In this document: in pieces, positions 27,249-36,250 of the stretch
How the letters are laid out: each line of letters begins with the position of its first letter
Position numbering within the stretch: the first letter of the stretch is position 1
NCBI GenBank assembly: GCA_963714425.1
Contig: CAVQOI010000002.1
Coordinates: 1 to 63,840, forward strand
Length of the DNA: 63,840 nucleotides
Source of the DNA: DATCYX01 sp963714425
GTDB lineage: Bacteria; Chloroflexota; Anaerolineae; Anaerolineales; UBA4823
Reading direction: 5' to 3'
Translations under genes and position numbers: made by a program
Notes under the pieces: model-generated
What the model was told of the DNA's origin: nothing
The model's input: only the letters and a program-made list of their open reading frames with translations
The model's database searches: none

Positions 27249-27329
27249 AGCCTTTGACCAGGGTTATTATCGACTGATATTTCTTGATTATCCATGCCCT
27301 TGCGCGTAGAGTACTCCCCGATAGTATCC

Positions 27330-27641
27330 TCAGGATCGGGCGACGTGTCCTGGGAACATCTTGACCTCTCGCTTGATGCGCTCGCTCAGCTCGCGATCTG
27401 CCATCTCTAGATCATAACGAACCTGCAAGCGTAACCAAACAGCCGCACTGGTGCCAAAATAGCGCGCCAACCTCAGCGCGGTATCCACGGTAATGGCGCG
27501 CTGGCCGTTGACGATCTGGCTGATGCGAATAGCCGTGACCCCAATATCCTTAGCCAGGCGATACTGGCTTAATCCCAACGGTTTCATGAAGTCTTCCAGA
27601 AGCACCTCACCCGGGTGAATAGGGGATAATCTTTCATCCAT
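27330..27641 (-). CDS. higA: HigA-type antitoxin
   Basis: XRE/HTH antitoxin: PIHPGEVLLEDFMKPLGLSQ and RLAKDIGVTAIRISQIVNGQ are the HigA hallmark. About 103 residues. The start ATG 27641 follows GAGG with nine-base spacing; a TTG five codons earlier overlaps the toxin stop. It neutralises HigB and normally represses the shared promoter. The order toxin-antitoxin is typical of hig loci. Confidence 0.93.
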   Translation of the reverse strand: MDERLSPIHPGEVLLEDFMKPLGLSQYRLAKDIGVTAIRISQIVNGQRAITVDTALRLARYFGTSAAVWLRLQVRYDLEMADRELSERIKREVKMFPGHVARS

Positions 27642-27652
27642 GAGCTTTATCC

Positions 27653-27937
27653 TCAAGCGTGATAATCGACAATCTCAACATTTCTGGCTTTATTTTCGAT
27701 CCAATCAAAGCAGATTCTCCATTGATCGTTAATGCGGATGCTGTATTGCCCAGGGCGATTTCCTTTGAGCTTCTCAAGCCTGTTTCCCGGAGGAGCCAGC
27801 AAGTCCTTAAAATCCTCTGCATCATCCAAATAGAGCAATTTACGTCTGGCGGTGCGTTGGATATCCCTCGGCAGCCTTGTTGATACGATTCCGAGGTAAA
27901 TCTTCCGCGTTTCTTCGGAGGCGAAAGACTTTATCAC
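27653..27937 (-). CDS. higB: HigB/RelE-type toxin
   Basis: Ribosome-dependent mRNA interferase fold: RLPRDIQRTARRKLLYLDDA, NRLEKLKGNRPGQYSIRIND and QWRICFDWIENKARNVEIVD, with the basic residues and terminal Y-H typical of HigB. 94 residues. The GTG start lies about seven bases after the -10 box, implying a leaderless message. Co-transcribed with higA. Confidence 0.92.
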   Translation of the reverse strand: MIKSFASEETRKIYLGIVSTRLPRDIQRTARRKLLYLDDAEDFKDLLAPPGNRLEKLKGNRPGQYSIRINDQWRICFDWIENKARNVEIVDYHA

Positions 27938-27943
27938 ACAACA

Positions 27944-27972
27944 ATCATATCGCGAGGCGATAATATCGTCAA
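27944..27972 (-). promoter_or_regulatory. higBA promoter with embedded operator
   Basis: Minus strand TTGACG (27967-27972), 17 bases, TATGAT (27944-27949). A perfect palindrome TATCGC-GAG-GCGATA (27948-27962) occupies the spacer and touches the -10, the expected place for HigA autorepression. Confidence 0.75.
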
Positions 27973-27993
27973 GGGATAAGTATGGAATGGAGC

Positions 27994-28560
27994 TTATACG
28001 TCCCCGGTCCCAGGCTGCCAGTTCGTAGCCTCCGCCCAGGCTTCAGCAGCCTGTGCGATCAGGTGCACCGCGGGCTGCTTTACGTCGGGATACATCTTGG
28101 GGTCCGCAAGGTGCTGCGCCAGCATGCGTTTAAGCTGGGCATACGCGGCTGCGGCTGATTGATGCTGGCGCAGATAATCGCGAAACAAAAGGGCGAAGCG
28201 CTGGTTGGCCCTGCCCTGCACGCGCGCGTGGATGTTCATGCGCCGCACTCCTGGCGGCTCGGTGAAGAGCAGCTTGTCCCACTCGTTCTCTTGCCCGGCG
28301 AATTGTGGAGGCGGCTCATCGCGCCACACGCCTTCAGGGCGGGTATAGCCCAGAGCGGTCATCGCGTCTACCAGACGATCATCCAGGTCTGCGACCGTGA
28401 TCTGGATATCGATCACATCCTTGGCGGGCAGGCCCGGTACGGCGGTCGAGCCAATGTGGTCGACGCGCAAAGCCAGCTTGCCAAGGCTACGCCGCAGGTT
28501 GGTGGCGATGGCTTGGAATTCAGCCGGCCAGCTTTCATTGTAGGCAACAATCTCAACCAT
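27994..28560 (-). CDS. GrpB family protein (UPF0157)
   Basis: Nucleotidyltransferase-like fold: VEIVAYNESWPAEFQAI, LALRVDHIGSTAVPGLPAKD and VIDIQITVADLD are characteristic. About 188 residues. ATG 28560 is chosen over an upstream codon because the conserved block starts there. Members are of unknown cellular role. The 28594-28718 spacer holds nothing recognisable. Confidence 0.9.
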   Translation of the reverse strand: MVEIVAYNESWPAEFQAIATNLRRSLGKLALRVDHIGSTAVPGLPAKDVIDIQITVADLDDRLVDAMTALGYTRPEGVWRDEPPPQFAGQENEWDKLLFTEPPGVRRMNIHARVQGRANQRFALLFRDYLRQHQSAAAAYAQLKRMLAQHLADPKMYPDVKQPAVHLIAQAAEAWAEATNWQPGTGDV

Positions 28561-28718
28561 TGGTGATCCAACAACTACCCCCCAACGATACAATCGCTTT
28601 ATCCACGCTTTGCCATCTCAGCTTTGTCGTCAATCTGTAAAGGCGGATACCATCTGATCTCAGGCTGAATAAAAACGCATGCTTGAATACATAGGGACGC
28701 AATACTTCGCCCGATCTA

Positions 28719-29303
28719 CTAGGGGCTAATAAACAGCATCGAGAGGGGAACGGAATATGCAAACCAGAGAAACACGATCAACACGGCGAGCCACAGCGGC
28801 AACTGAAGTATCTTCCTCAGGCCAAGGATGACAAAGACAATATACCAGGCATCAAGCACAAGATGGGTCATCCCCCACAACACTATGTCGCTGCCCCAGC
28901 CTTGCGTCAGCATTACCCAATCCCACGCTAGCAGCAGCGGGCCGATAATGAGGTTTCCGAACCCGTCGATCATGAGGATCGAACCGAAATTGCTGTGCCG
29001 ACCCATGAGGCGGAGCAGTGTGTGTGCAAGGACACCATCGATGAGCCAGAAGCCGACTGTCAATGCCGGGAAGAGGAAGACCAGATTGTAGTAATAAGTA
29101 TCCTGCGGGATAATCGCTATTTGCGGGGTTCTTATCGGCGTGCGACCAGCCAGATGGGCTGGCAGATACCAGAGCAGCGAGACAAGCGCTGAGCGAATGA
29201 GGACGCCATACAGTCCCCAAAGTGGGCCTGTTCTATTACTGAGTTCCCCTATTGCGCGTCCTGGGTTGATATAACCCGTGAACCAGGTCTGAAAGAAATT
29301 CAC
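28719..29303 (-). CDS. Yip1-like integral membrane protein
   Basis: The N-terminal FFQTWFTGYINPGRAIGEL matches Yip1-domain proteins, followed by about five membrane helices. No catalytic residues are apparent. I place the start at GTG 29303; a TTG at 29327 is an alternative. No ribosome binding site is clear. Function not known in bacteria. Confidence 0.7.
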   Translation of the reverse strand: MNFFQTWFTGYINPGRAIGELSNRTGPLWGLYGVLIRSALVSLLWYLPAHLAGRTPIRTPQIAIIPQDTYYYNLVFLFPALTVGFWLIDGVLAHTLLRLMGRHSNFGSILMIDGFGNLIIGPLLLAWDWVMLTQGWGSDIVLWGMTHLVLDAWYIVFVILGLRKILQLPLWLAVLIVFLWFAYSVPLSMLFISP

Positions 29304-29405
29304 AGCGGTATCTTCGTGCCAGCGCAACGCTTGCTTAGCAAGTCAATTTATATAAACGTTTTCCTCAAATATGTGATAGAGAGATGGCTTAACAACGGGA
29401 GATAC

Positions 29406-31190
29406 TCATGGATAAAACGGCCAGATGATCGGCAGGAAGACCATGGAGACAATGAAGAGCGCTATAGTGAGCCAGATACCCACACGGGTGTAGTCGAGGA
29501 AGCGGTAGCCTCCCGGTCCGAAGACCAGCACATTGGCTTTGTGCCCCACGGGTGTGATAAAGCTGGTCGCCGCGCCAATCACCACCGCCATGGTGAAGGT
29601 CAGGTAATTCACCTGCAAGCCCATTGCTGTGTCCACAGCGATGGGAACGATCAGGACGATGGCGGCCGCGTTGGACATGGGTTGGGTTATCAAGGCAGAG
29701 AGCAAGTAAATCCCAGCCAGCACGCCGTAAGGGCCGAACCTGCCCAGGGCGCCCAGCAACAGGTCGGCCAGGTAGCGCGCCGTGCCCGTGTTCTCCATAG
29801 CTACCCCCAGGGAGAGCATGCCGCCCACCAGGAACACGGTACGCCAGTCGATGCTCTCGTAGGCTTCGTCCATCGAAAGGCAGCCCGTGATGACCATGGC
29901 AACAGAACCGATCACCATAGCAGTAGCAATGCCGAGATCAGTTAAGATCGCCAGGAGTATGACCAACAGCATAATTCCTGCAGCGAGGGGCGCCTTAGCC
30001 AGCCGCTTGCGCGAGAGATCTACCGGCTCGAGGACGAGAAACTCATTGCCGTCCTGGATGGCGCGCACCCGGCCGGGTGGACCCTGCAAAAGCAGGGCAT
30101 CACCAAATTGCAGCTTGGCATCTCGCAGGCGGTCGGTGATGACCTCTCCCTGGCGCCAGATGGCTAAGGCAGTAAAGCCGAAGCGATCGCGGAAGCGCGC
30201 TTCCCTCAATGAGCGCCCGACCATCGTGGAGCGGGGCGCCAGAGTGGCCTCGAAGATATGCAGCTGGGTCGTCTCCAGATTGGCCAGCTCTATATCGTGA
30301 CCTCCAACCACCCTGAGATTCAGCGCTTCTTGCGCAATGACCATGTTTTTTGCTGACCCCTCGATGATCAGATAATCATCCTGTTGGAGCACGTAATCGC
30401 GGTGCAAGCCATCGATGGGCTTACCATTTTTAAGGATGGATAGCACGGTCAGGTCATATTCAGACCCCAGGTCTGATTCGTACAGCCGTTTACCGTTAAG
30501 GGGACTTTCGGGTAAAACCTGCACTTCGCTGATATATTCTCGTAACTGCGAGGGCGTTTTTGCGTCGGCGGGTGTCTCGCGCACGGGCAGCAGGTGTCGA
30601 CCAAGGAGCACCATGTAGATGACACCAGTGGCAAGGACGAGAGCGCCCATTGGGGAGATTTCAAAGAAGCCAAAGCCTTCCAAACCGCGGGAGAGCAGAA
30701 CGCCTTGCGCCAGGATGTTGGCTGGTGTACCGATCAGGGTCATTTTTCCTCCTAGCAAGGAAGAAAATGCCAGGGGGATGAGCAGCTTGGAAACTGGGAT
30801 ATTGGTCTTCTTGGAGATGCCGATTACAGCGGGCATCAGCACAGCTACTGCACCCACGTTATTCATGAAAGCCGACATGCCGCCGCAGATCAGCATGATC
30901 ACCACGATCAGGCGGGCTTCGCTGGAACCGGAGAGGCGCAGGATCAGCGACCCTAATGCATCCGCAACGCCTGTCTTGAACAGTCCGCCAGACACAATGT
31001 AAACCGCCCAAATGGTGATCACCGCCGAATTTGCAAACCCCAGGAAGACTTCATCCTGTTTGACCAGTCCGGTGACTGAGACTGTCAGCAGGACCAATAA
31101 GGCGACGACATCGACGCGCAGCTTCTCCGTGGCAAACAAGATGACTGCCACGAGAATGATACCTAGGGTGAGTGCGATCTCAGGGTTCAC
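29406..31190 (-). CDS. SLC13-type permease with two TrkA_C domains
   Basis: 594 residues. Membrane halves flank a cytosolic middle. The N-terminal half includes AFMNNVGAVAVLMPAVIGIS and LLGGKMTLIGTPANIL, and the C-terminal half ITQPMSNAAAIVLIVPIA and GHKANVLVFGPGGYRFLDY, matching the divalent-anion/Na+ symporter (SLC13/CitT-like) group. Two TrkA_C (RCK_C) regulatory domains lie at about residues 215-290 and 305-385. Likely carries dicarboxylate, sulfate or a similar anion. A longer paralogue lies upstream. Confidence 0.85.
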   Translation of the reverse strand: MNPEIALTLGIILVAVILFATEKLRVDVVALLVLLTVSVTGLVKQDEVFLGFANSAVITIWAVYIVSGGLFKTGVADALGSLILRLSGSSEARLIVVIMLICGGMSAFMNNVGAVAVLMPAVIGISKKTNIPVSKLLIPLAFSSLLGGKMTLIGTPANILAQGVLLSRGLEGFGFFEISPMGALVLATGVIYMVLLGRHLLPVRETPADAKTPSQLREYISEVQVLPESPLNGKRLYESDLGSEYDLTVLSILKNGKPIDGLHRDYVLQQDDYLIIEGSAKNMVIAQEALNLRVVGGHDIELANLETTQLHIFEATLAPRSTMVGRSLREARFRDRFGFTALAIWRQGEVITDRLRDAKLQFGDALLLQGPPGRVRAIQDGNEFLVLEPVDLSRKRLAKAPLAAGIMLLVILLAILTDLGIATAMVIGSVAMVITGCLSMDEAYESIDWRTVFLVGGMLSLGVAMENTGTARYLADLLLGALGRFGPYGVLAGIYLLSALITQPMSNAAAIVLIVPIAVDTAMGLQVNYLTFTMAVVIGAATSFITPVGHKANVLVFGPGGYRFLDYTRVGIWLTIALFIVSMVFLPIIWPFYP

Positions 31191-31298
31191 TGGGAGTTCC
31201 TCTGCTTGGATTCACTGGGGGAGTCGGATACAGCACTAGGATTTCGGTGTATGGTAACTATCGAAAGTTAGATGACGGTATTATTTCTCAAATCGTTC

Positions 31299-31356
31299 GA
31301 TAAATCATTTATCTGCATTAATTTTGTAAGAAATTGTACCTGATAAATCTTTTATC
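31299..31356. promoter_or_regulatory. Pair of 15-bp palindromes between permease genes
   Basis: GATAAATCATTTATC (31299-31313) and GATAAATCTTTTATC (31342-31356), 43 bases centre to centre, about four helical turns. This resembles a two-site operator in the leader region of the downstream permease gene. Confidence 0.5.
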
Positions 31357-31378
31357 ACCCATAGCATCGGCGATCTGT

Positions 31379-33709
31379 TCAAAATGGCCAGAAGACGGGC
31401 ACGGTCAACAGCACGACAACCAGCACCACCAGTGTGAGCGGCAGACCGACCTTAATATAATCTATGAAGCGATATCCGCCGGGTCCCATAACCAGCAGAT
31501 TTGCCGGGTGACCAACCGGGCTGAGGAAGGCTGCCGAAGACGATACAGCCACAGCCATCATGAGCGGGTAAGGAGAGACGCCCAGGTCACCGGCGGTATT
31601 CATTGCAATGGGGGCCAGCAGCACTGCCACCGCTGGGTTGGGCATCACCTGCGAAGCCATGGCAGCCAGGACGAACAGCCCGCCCATCACAGCCAGCGGG
31701 CTTATCCCCCCCACCGCTAAGACAATCCCCTCGGCCAGGAGGCGCGCTGCGCCGGTTTGCTCCATGGCAATCCCAAGGGGAAGCATGCCTGCGATCAGGA
31801 AAACAGCCCTCCACTGGACGTAACGGTAGGCTTCTTCCATGGTGAGGCAGCGGGTCAGTATCATCAAGGTCACCCCTGCCACCGCGGAGATCGCGATGGG
31901 TACCCACCCCAAGATCGCTGGCAGCAACACAGCCGCCATCACCAGCAATGCGAGCGGCGCTTTATTCAACCTGGGCGCCTCCTGCAGTTCCTCCGTGAGC
32001 GCCAGGAAGTCTGGCTCGCTGCCCAGCAAGCGCAGTTTGTCGCGTGGGCCGTATAGCAAGAGCGCATCGCCGAAACGCAGTTCCATGTCGCGCAAGTTGG
32101 AGCGATAAGCGCGCCCCTCCCGCCAGATGGCTAATACGCTGAGACCGTATTTTGCGCGGAAGTTCAGCTCTCTCAGCGTCTTGCGGGCCAGGGTCGTGTG
32201 AGGGGAGAGGACCACTTCCATCAAGCCGATCTCCTCGGTTTCCAGCTCATCCATGCTGAGCGGCGTTTGGGTCTCAATCTCCAGATTTTGCAGACCTTCC
32301 ACTGCCTGGAGTTCCTCGCGTTTCCCTTTGACCAGCAGCGTATCTCCAGCGAGAAGGCGCTGATTGGGGTCAGGCATCAATTGGGTCGCCCCCTGGCGCA
32401 CGATTCCCATCACCCCCAAGCCAAAAGCATCTCCCAACCGGCTCTCCGCGAGCGTTTTACCCACCAACAAAGAGTCGTCGGGAACCCGCACCATCATTAA
32501 TCGCTCTTCCAGGTTGTACGCGGAGAGTGATTCGGGCGTGGACACCTTCATGTCTGGATCATTCTTTAGCTCATCGATCTGGGCTTGGTGGCCCTGGACA
32601 AGCATAACATCACCGGGTTGCAGCGGGATGGTCTCCAGTCCGGTGCTCAATACAACATCGCTGCGGCGGACAGCCAGCACGATCGCCCCATACACGTGGC
32701 GGAATCCGATCTGGCGCAGAGTCCTGCCAATGAGCGACGAGTTCGGTGGGAACTCGATCTCCACCAGCTCAACATCCGAGGAGACCAGCCTTTCGATTGG
32801 CAGGCTTTCGTTTTCAAGGATGAGGTGATTCCGCTCGTGTAGCTCGGATAACTGGTCGATGCGGCCTTCAACCAACAGCCTGTCTCCAGCGCGCAGGTAA
32901 AATTCGAGGTCAGGGGCCAAATGCGTGCGCCCGTTGCGCAGAATTGCGATCACGTTCAGCCCCAACACCGAGCCCAACCGGCTTTCGCCCAGTGTCTTGC
33001 CATCCAGGCTTGAGTCAGCCGGCAGGTGCAGAACGATCATGCGTTCATGCAGCTCGTACATGGCCTTGTAATCTGAGGAGAATTCCCTGGCGATGTCCCG
33101 CTCCGGCAGCAGGCGACGCCCTACCAGGACCATATAAACCGTCCCAGCCAGCAGCACAGTCACACCTACCGGTGTGAAGTCAAACATCTGGAAGGGGCGC
33201 AGGCCGAAATCTCTCAGCGCTTCGCTGATCAGGAGGTTGGGGGGTGTGCCGATGAGGGTATTCAACCCGCCGAGGAGCGAGGCAAAAGCCAGCGGCATCA
33301 GCAGCCTGGAGGGCGGGCGTTTCGTGCGCCGGGCGATGTCTATCACCACCGGCAGGAACAAGGATGCCACGCCAATGCTGTTCATAAACCCAGACAGCAC
33401 ACCGACTGTCAGCATGATGATCACCAGCAGGCGCACCTCGCCTTCCCCCGACCAGCGCAGCAGGCGGTGACCGATCAGCCCGGCAACGCCGGTGCGCGCC
33501 AGCGCGCCGCTCAAGATCAGCACTGCCCAAACGGTGACCACCGCCGGGTTGCTGAAGCCCGACAGAGCTTCGGGAGGAGTTACCAGGCCACTCAACGCCA
33601 GGCTGACCAGAACCAGCAGGGCGACCACCTCCATGCGCACCCATTCGGTGATGAACAGGATAACGGCGATCGTCAGGATAACTAATACGGTGATGATCTC
33701 AGGGGTCAT
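31379..33709 (-). CDS. SLC13-type permease with four TrkA_C domains
   Basis: 776 residues, paralogue of the next gene. Membrane halves contain SGFMNSIGVASLFLPVVIDI, LLGGLNTLIGTPPNLL and a C-terminal MPNPAVAVLLAPIAMNTAGD plus GHPANLLVMGPGGYRFIDY. Between them four TrkA_C-like domains repeat the theme SLDGKTLGESRLG, SLIGRTLRQIGF, LLVGKTLAESRLG and TLARKTLRELNF. The first and third are most alike, so the middle has been duplicated. These domains usually sense a nucleotide or ion and gate transport. Confidence 0.85.
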   Translation of the reverse strand: MTPEIITVLVILTIAVILFITEWVRMEVVALLVLVSLALSGLVTPPEALSGFSNPAVVTVWAVLILSGALARTGVAGLIGHRLLRWSGEGEVRLLVIIMLTVGVLSGFMNSIGVASLFLPVVIDIARRTKRPPSRLLMPLAFASLLGGLNTLIGTPPNLLISEALRDFGLRPFQMFDFTPVGVTVLLAGTVYMVLVGRRLLPERDIAREFSSDYKAMYELHERMIVLHLPADSSLDGKTLGESRLGSVLGLNVIAILRNGRTHLAPDLEFYLRAGDRLLVEGRIDQLSELHERNHLILENESLPIERLVSSDVELVEIEFPPNSSLIGRTLRQIGFRHVYGAIVLAVRRSDVVLSTGLETIPLQPGDVMLVQGHQAQIDELKNDPDMKVSTPESLSAYNLEERLMMVRVPDDSLLVGKTLAESRLGDAFGLGVMGIVRQGATQLMPDPNQRLLAGDTLLVKGKREELQAVEGLQNLEIETQTPLSMDELETEEIGLMEVVLSPHTTLARKTLRELNFRAKYGLSVLAIWREGRAYRSNLRDMELRFGDALLLYGPRDKLRLLGSEPDFLALTEELQEAPRLNKAPLALLVMAAVLLPAILGWVPIAISAVAGVTLMILTRCLTMEEAYRYVQWRAVFLIAGMLPLGIAMEQTGAARLLAEGIVLAVGGISPLAVMGGLFVLAAMASQVMPNPAVAVLLAPIAMNTAGDLGVSPYPLMMAVAVSSSAAFLSPVGHPANLLVMGPGGYRFIDYIKVGLPLTLVVLVVVLLTVPVFWPF

Positions 33710-33810
33710 AGCAAAGGATTCTGCTTAGCCATAATTTTGGCAATATTACCACACCCTTCATTGGGAATGAGTGCAGATTAACAACTACGGAATGGCGCTG
33801 TTTTAATCGA

Positions 33811-33839
33811 AAAACCCGCCCTACAATCACTCGGCGGGA
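33811..33839 (-). terminator. Terminator downstream of tmk
   Basis: Minus-strand CCCGCC/GGCGGG stem followed by TTTTTCG, 77 bases beyond the tmk stop. Confidence 0.65.
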
Positions 33840-33915
33840 TCAAGTTTAAGTTTTACCATCCCAACCACAATAACAATCATAAGATGCGTGGTTAAGACAG
33901 GCAGCCTGTGTACCT

Positions 33916-34536
33916 TCAACTTTCAATCATCAACCGTTCCATCGCGACTTTCTGGATATCCGCCTGCACCACGTCTACCGGTCTCCCACCGTCTAGGATC
34001 ACCCAGCGAGCCGGCTCCAGCCGCGCCAGCTCGAAGTAACCCTGGCGTACACGCTGGTGGAAGGCCAGCTCGTAGGCATCCAGCCGGTTCCACTCGCCGC
34101 TCTTGGTGCGGCGGCGCAGCCCTACTTCAACATCGATATCCAGCAGGAAGGTCAGGTCGGGCTTGAGCCCGCCGGTGGCGAAATCAACAATGGCGCGCAG
34201 GCGCTCCAGATCCACCTGGTGCCCGTAGCCCTGGTAAGCCAGGGTCGAATCGGCATAGCGGTCGCACACGACGATGCCGCCCTGCTCCAGGTGCGGGCGG
34301 ATGACCTGCTCGACGTGCTGGGCACGCGACGCCTGGAATAGAAGGATCTCGGTGCGCGGGTGCATGGCAGTATTCTCCAGATTGGCAAGTATCTGGCGCA
34401 CCTGGTCGCCAATCGACGTGCCGCCGGGCTCACGCGTAGCATGCACATCGCGACCGCCCTGGCGCAGGTATTCGACCAGCAGACTGGCCTGGGTGGATTT
34501 GCCGCTGCCGTCAGGACCTTCTAATGTGATGAACAT
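33916..34536 (-). CDS. tmk: Thymidylate kinase
   Basis: Phosphorylates dTMP to dTDP. P-loop MFITLEGPDGSGKSTQASLL, TREPGGTSIGDQVRQIL, ILLFQASRAQHVEQVI, and CDRYADSTLAYQGYG (dTMP site) are all present. 206 residues, normal. ATG 34536 starts directly at the fold. Followed by a terminator. Confidence 0.96.
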   Translation of the reverse strand: MFITLEGPDGSGKSTQASLLVEYLRQGGRDVHATREPGGTSIGDQVRQILANLENTAMHPRTEILLFQASRAQHVEQVIRPHLEQGGIVVCDRYADSTLAYQGYGHQVDLERLRAIVDFATGGLKPDLTFLLDIDVEVGLRRRTKSGEWNRLDAYELAFHQRVRQGYFELARLEPARWVILDGGRPVDVVQADIQKVAMERLMIES

Positions 34537-34554
34537 TTACCTCATCCACTATTC

Positions 34555-34595
34555 TTTTGGTTCAGCGGGCGGCTGCGCCGCCCGCTGAACCAAAA
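34555..34595. repeat. Perfect 19-bp hairpin between genes
   Basis: TTTTGGTTCAGCGGGCGGC, three-base loop, exact complement. Lies between the AAA/R3H gene and tmk. It may terminate or attenuate transcription, though T tracts after the stem are short. Confidence 0.7.
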
Positions 34596-34647
34596 ATCTT
34601 TCTCGGAAGGATGGGGGAGCGTGTAAAGCCAGAATTGGGCCACAATT

Positions 34648-36249
34648 CTATTCCCTGAAGATACGCACGCGGCGGCGGGGTTCCTTGCCGTAGGAGTGCG
34701 AGAGCAGGTTCGCCTGGCGCGCCATCTGGTGCTGCAAGCGACGTACAGACGACGATGCAGGCTGCATCTCCACCCAGCGCTCGCCGTTCAGCACGGTAGT
34801 GATGGCTGCCATGGTCTCCTGGCGCACGTTATCTTCGACCGGCTCCACTGGCTCAACCTCTTCCAGGTTGAACAGCCCGCTGAGGAACTGCAGCATCTGG
34901 TTCACAGTATTGGCGCGCAGCACATAGATGGGCAAGCCGCGGTTCTCAGCGTCCACCAGGGTGCGCTGTCGCTTGCGGTAATACGAGCGCAGGGTTACGA
35001 GCACATCCGCCTGGCCGGGATCGTTGGCGAGCACAACCGGCACGCTCAAGCGGCGGGCAGCCTGGCTCAGGCGATTGCGCGCCACACCAAAGGGGTAAAT
35101 TTTCACCGTTTGGAGCGGGATGCGGCGCGGGCGCTCCTCGTAAGTGCGGGCTTCGAAGGTCTCTTCGCCCGGTCGAGCCGTGTAGCCTTGGCCAGCTTCT
35201 ACCGTCTGCCGGCGCAGACCCTGCTGTCCGTGCTGGATAGCCGGGGGGCGGGCAGGTTTTTCGATGCGGATCTCCCCATTTTCGTCGCGCATGCGCACCT
35301 CGGGCGGCAGCGGGTAGCCGCGCAGCAGCGCGTCTACGGCGGCAGCCACGTCAAGGTGCACCGCCAGACGGTCTCGGGTCTGGATCTCAATGAGCATATC
35401 GAAAGTGGTCGGGGAGCGCCGCTCGAGCACGGTCTTCTGCGTGCCCCGGCGGCGGGCTTCTTCGTCGGAGAGCGTCACCAATTCGATGCCGCCCACCAGG
35501 TCGGAGAGGGTGGGGTTGAGCAGCAGGTTCTCCAGGTTATTGCCGTGGGCTGTGCCGATGAGCTGCACACCCCGCTCGGCGATGGTGCGCGCAGCCAGGG
35601 CCTCCAACTCGCGCCCGATCTCGTCGATGATAATCGCCTCGGGGTTGTGGTTCTCCACCGCTTCGATCATCACCTCGTGCTGCATGGACGGCATGCTCAC
35701 CTGCATGCGCCGGGCGCGACCTACCGCCGGATGGGGCACGTCGCCATCCCCGCCGATCTCGTTGGATGTATCCACGATAACCACCCGCTTGATCTCCGCC
35801 AGCAGGCGGGCAGCCTCACGCAGCAGGGTGGTCTTGCCCACGCCCGGACGTCCCAGCAGCAGCAGGCTTTTGCCACTCTCGATCAAATCCTGGACGATGT
35901 CGGTAGTGCCATAGACAGCTCGACCAACCCGGCAGGTAAGTCCTACAATATGGCTGCGGCGGTTGCGGATGGCTGAGATGCGGTGAAGCGTGCGCTCCAG
36001 CCCGGCGCGGTTATCGGCGTCGAACACACCGATGCGCTCGACTACGAAATCGATATCGGCATGCGTGACCTCGTCGGGGCTGAGAACCACCTCACGGTCG
36101 ACAAACCGCGCCGTGGGCACCCGTCCCAGGTCGAGAATGACCTCCAAGAGGTTATCACTATCATTCGCATCGGATACCGCACGTGTGATAGGAGGGGGTA
36201 AAACACTCAGTAAAGCCTGCAAATCATCTGTGATACGTTTCTGCGTCAT
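34648..36249 (-). CDS. SpoIIIAA-like AAA ATPase with C-terminal R3H domain
   Basis: Start ATG 36249 (MTQKRITDDLQALLSVLPPP), one base after the stop of the upstream gene. Walker A is LLLGRPGVGKTTLLREAARL, Walker B region AIIIDEIGRELEALAARTI, then LIGTAHGNNLENLLLNPTLS. The C-terminal RRLQHQMARQANLLSHSYGK matches the R3H motif for single-stranded nucleic acids. The combination is known in plastid-related and bacterial proteins of unclear role. About 533 residues. Conserved linkage with the adjoining GNAT-like gene is suggested by the one-base spacing. Confidence 0.88.
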   Translation of the reverse strand: MTQKRITDDLQALLSVLPPPITRAVSDANDSDNLLEVILDLGRVPTARFVDREVVLSPDEVTHADIDFVVERIGVFDADNRAGLERTLHRISAIRNRRSHIVGLTCRVGRAVYGTTDIVQDLIESGKSLLLLGRPGVGKTTLLREAARLLAEIKRVVIVDTSNEIGGDGDVPHPAVGRARRMQVSMPSMQHEVMIEAVENHNPEAIIIDEIGRELEALAARTIAERGVQLIGTAHGNNLENLLLNPTLSDLVGGIELVTLSDEEARRRGTQKTVLERRSPTTFDMLIEIQTRDRLAVHLDVAAAVDALLRGYPLPPEVRMRDENGEIRIEKPARPPAIQHGQQGLRRQTVEAGQGYTARPGEETFEARTYEERPRRIPLQTVKIYPFGVARNRLSQAARRLSVPVVLANDPGQADVLVTLRSYYRKRQRTLVDAENRGLPIYVLRANTVNQMLQFLSGLFNLEEVEPVEPVEDNVRQETMAAITTVLNGERWVEMQPASSSVRRLQHQMARQANLLSHSYGKEPRRRVRIFRE

Positions 36250-36250
36250 C

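Noticed and set aside
34696..35976. A 426-codon open frame antisense to the AAA/R3H gene
   Set aside because: The minus-strand frame has Walker and R3H motifs; the plus-strand frame has none.
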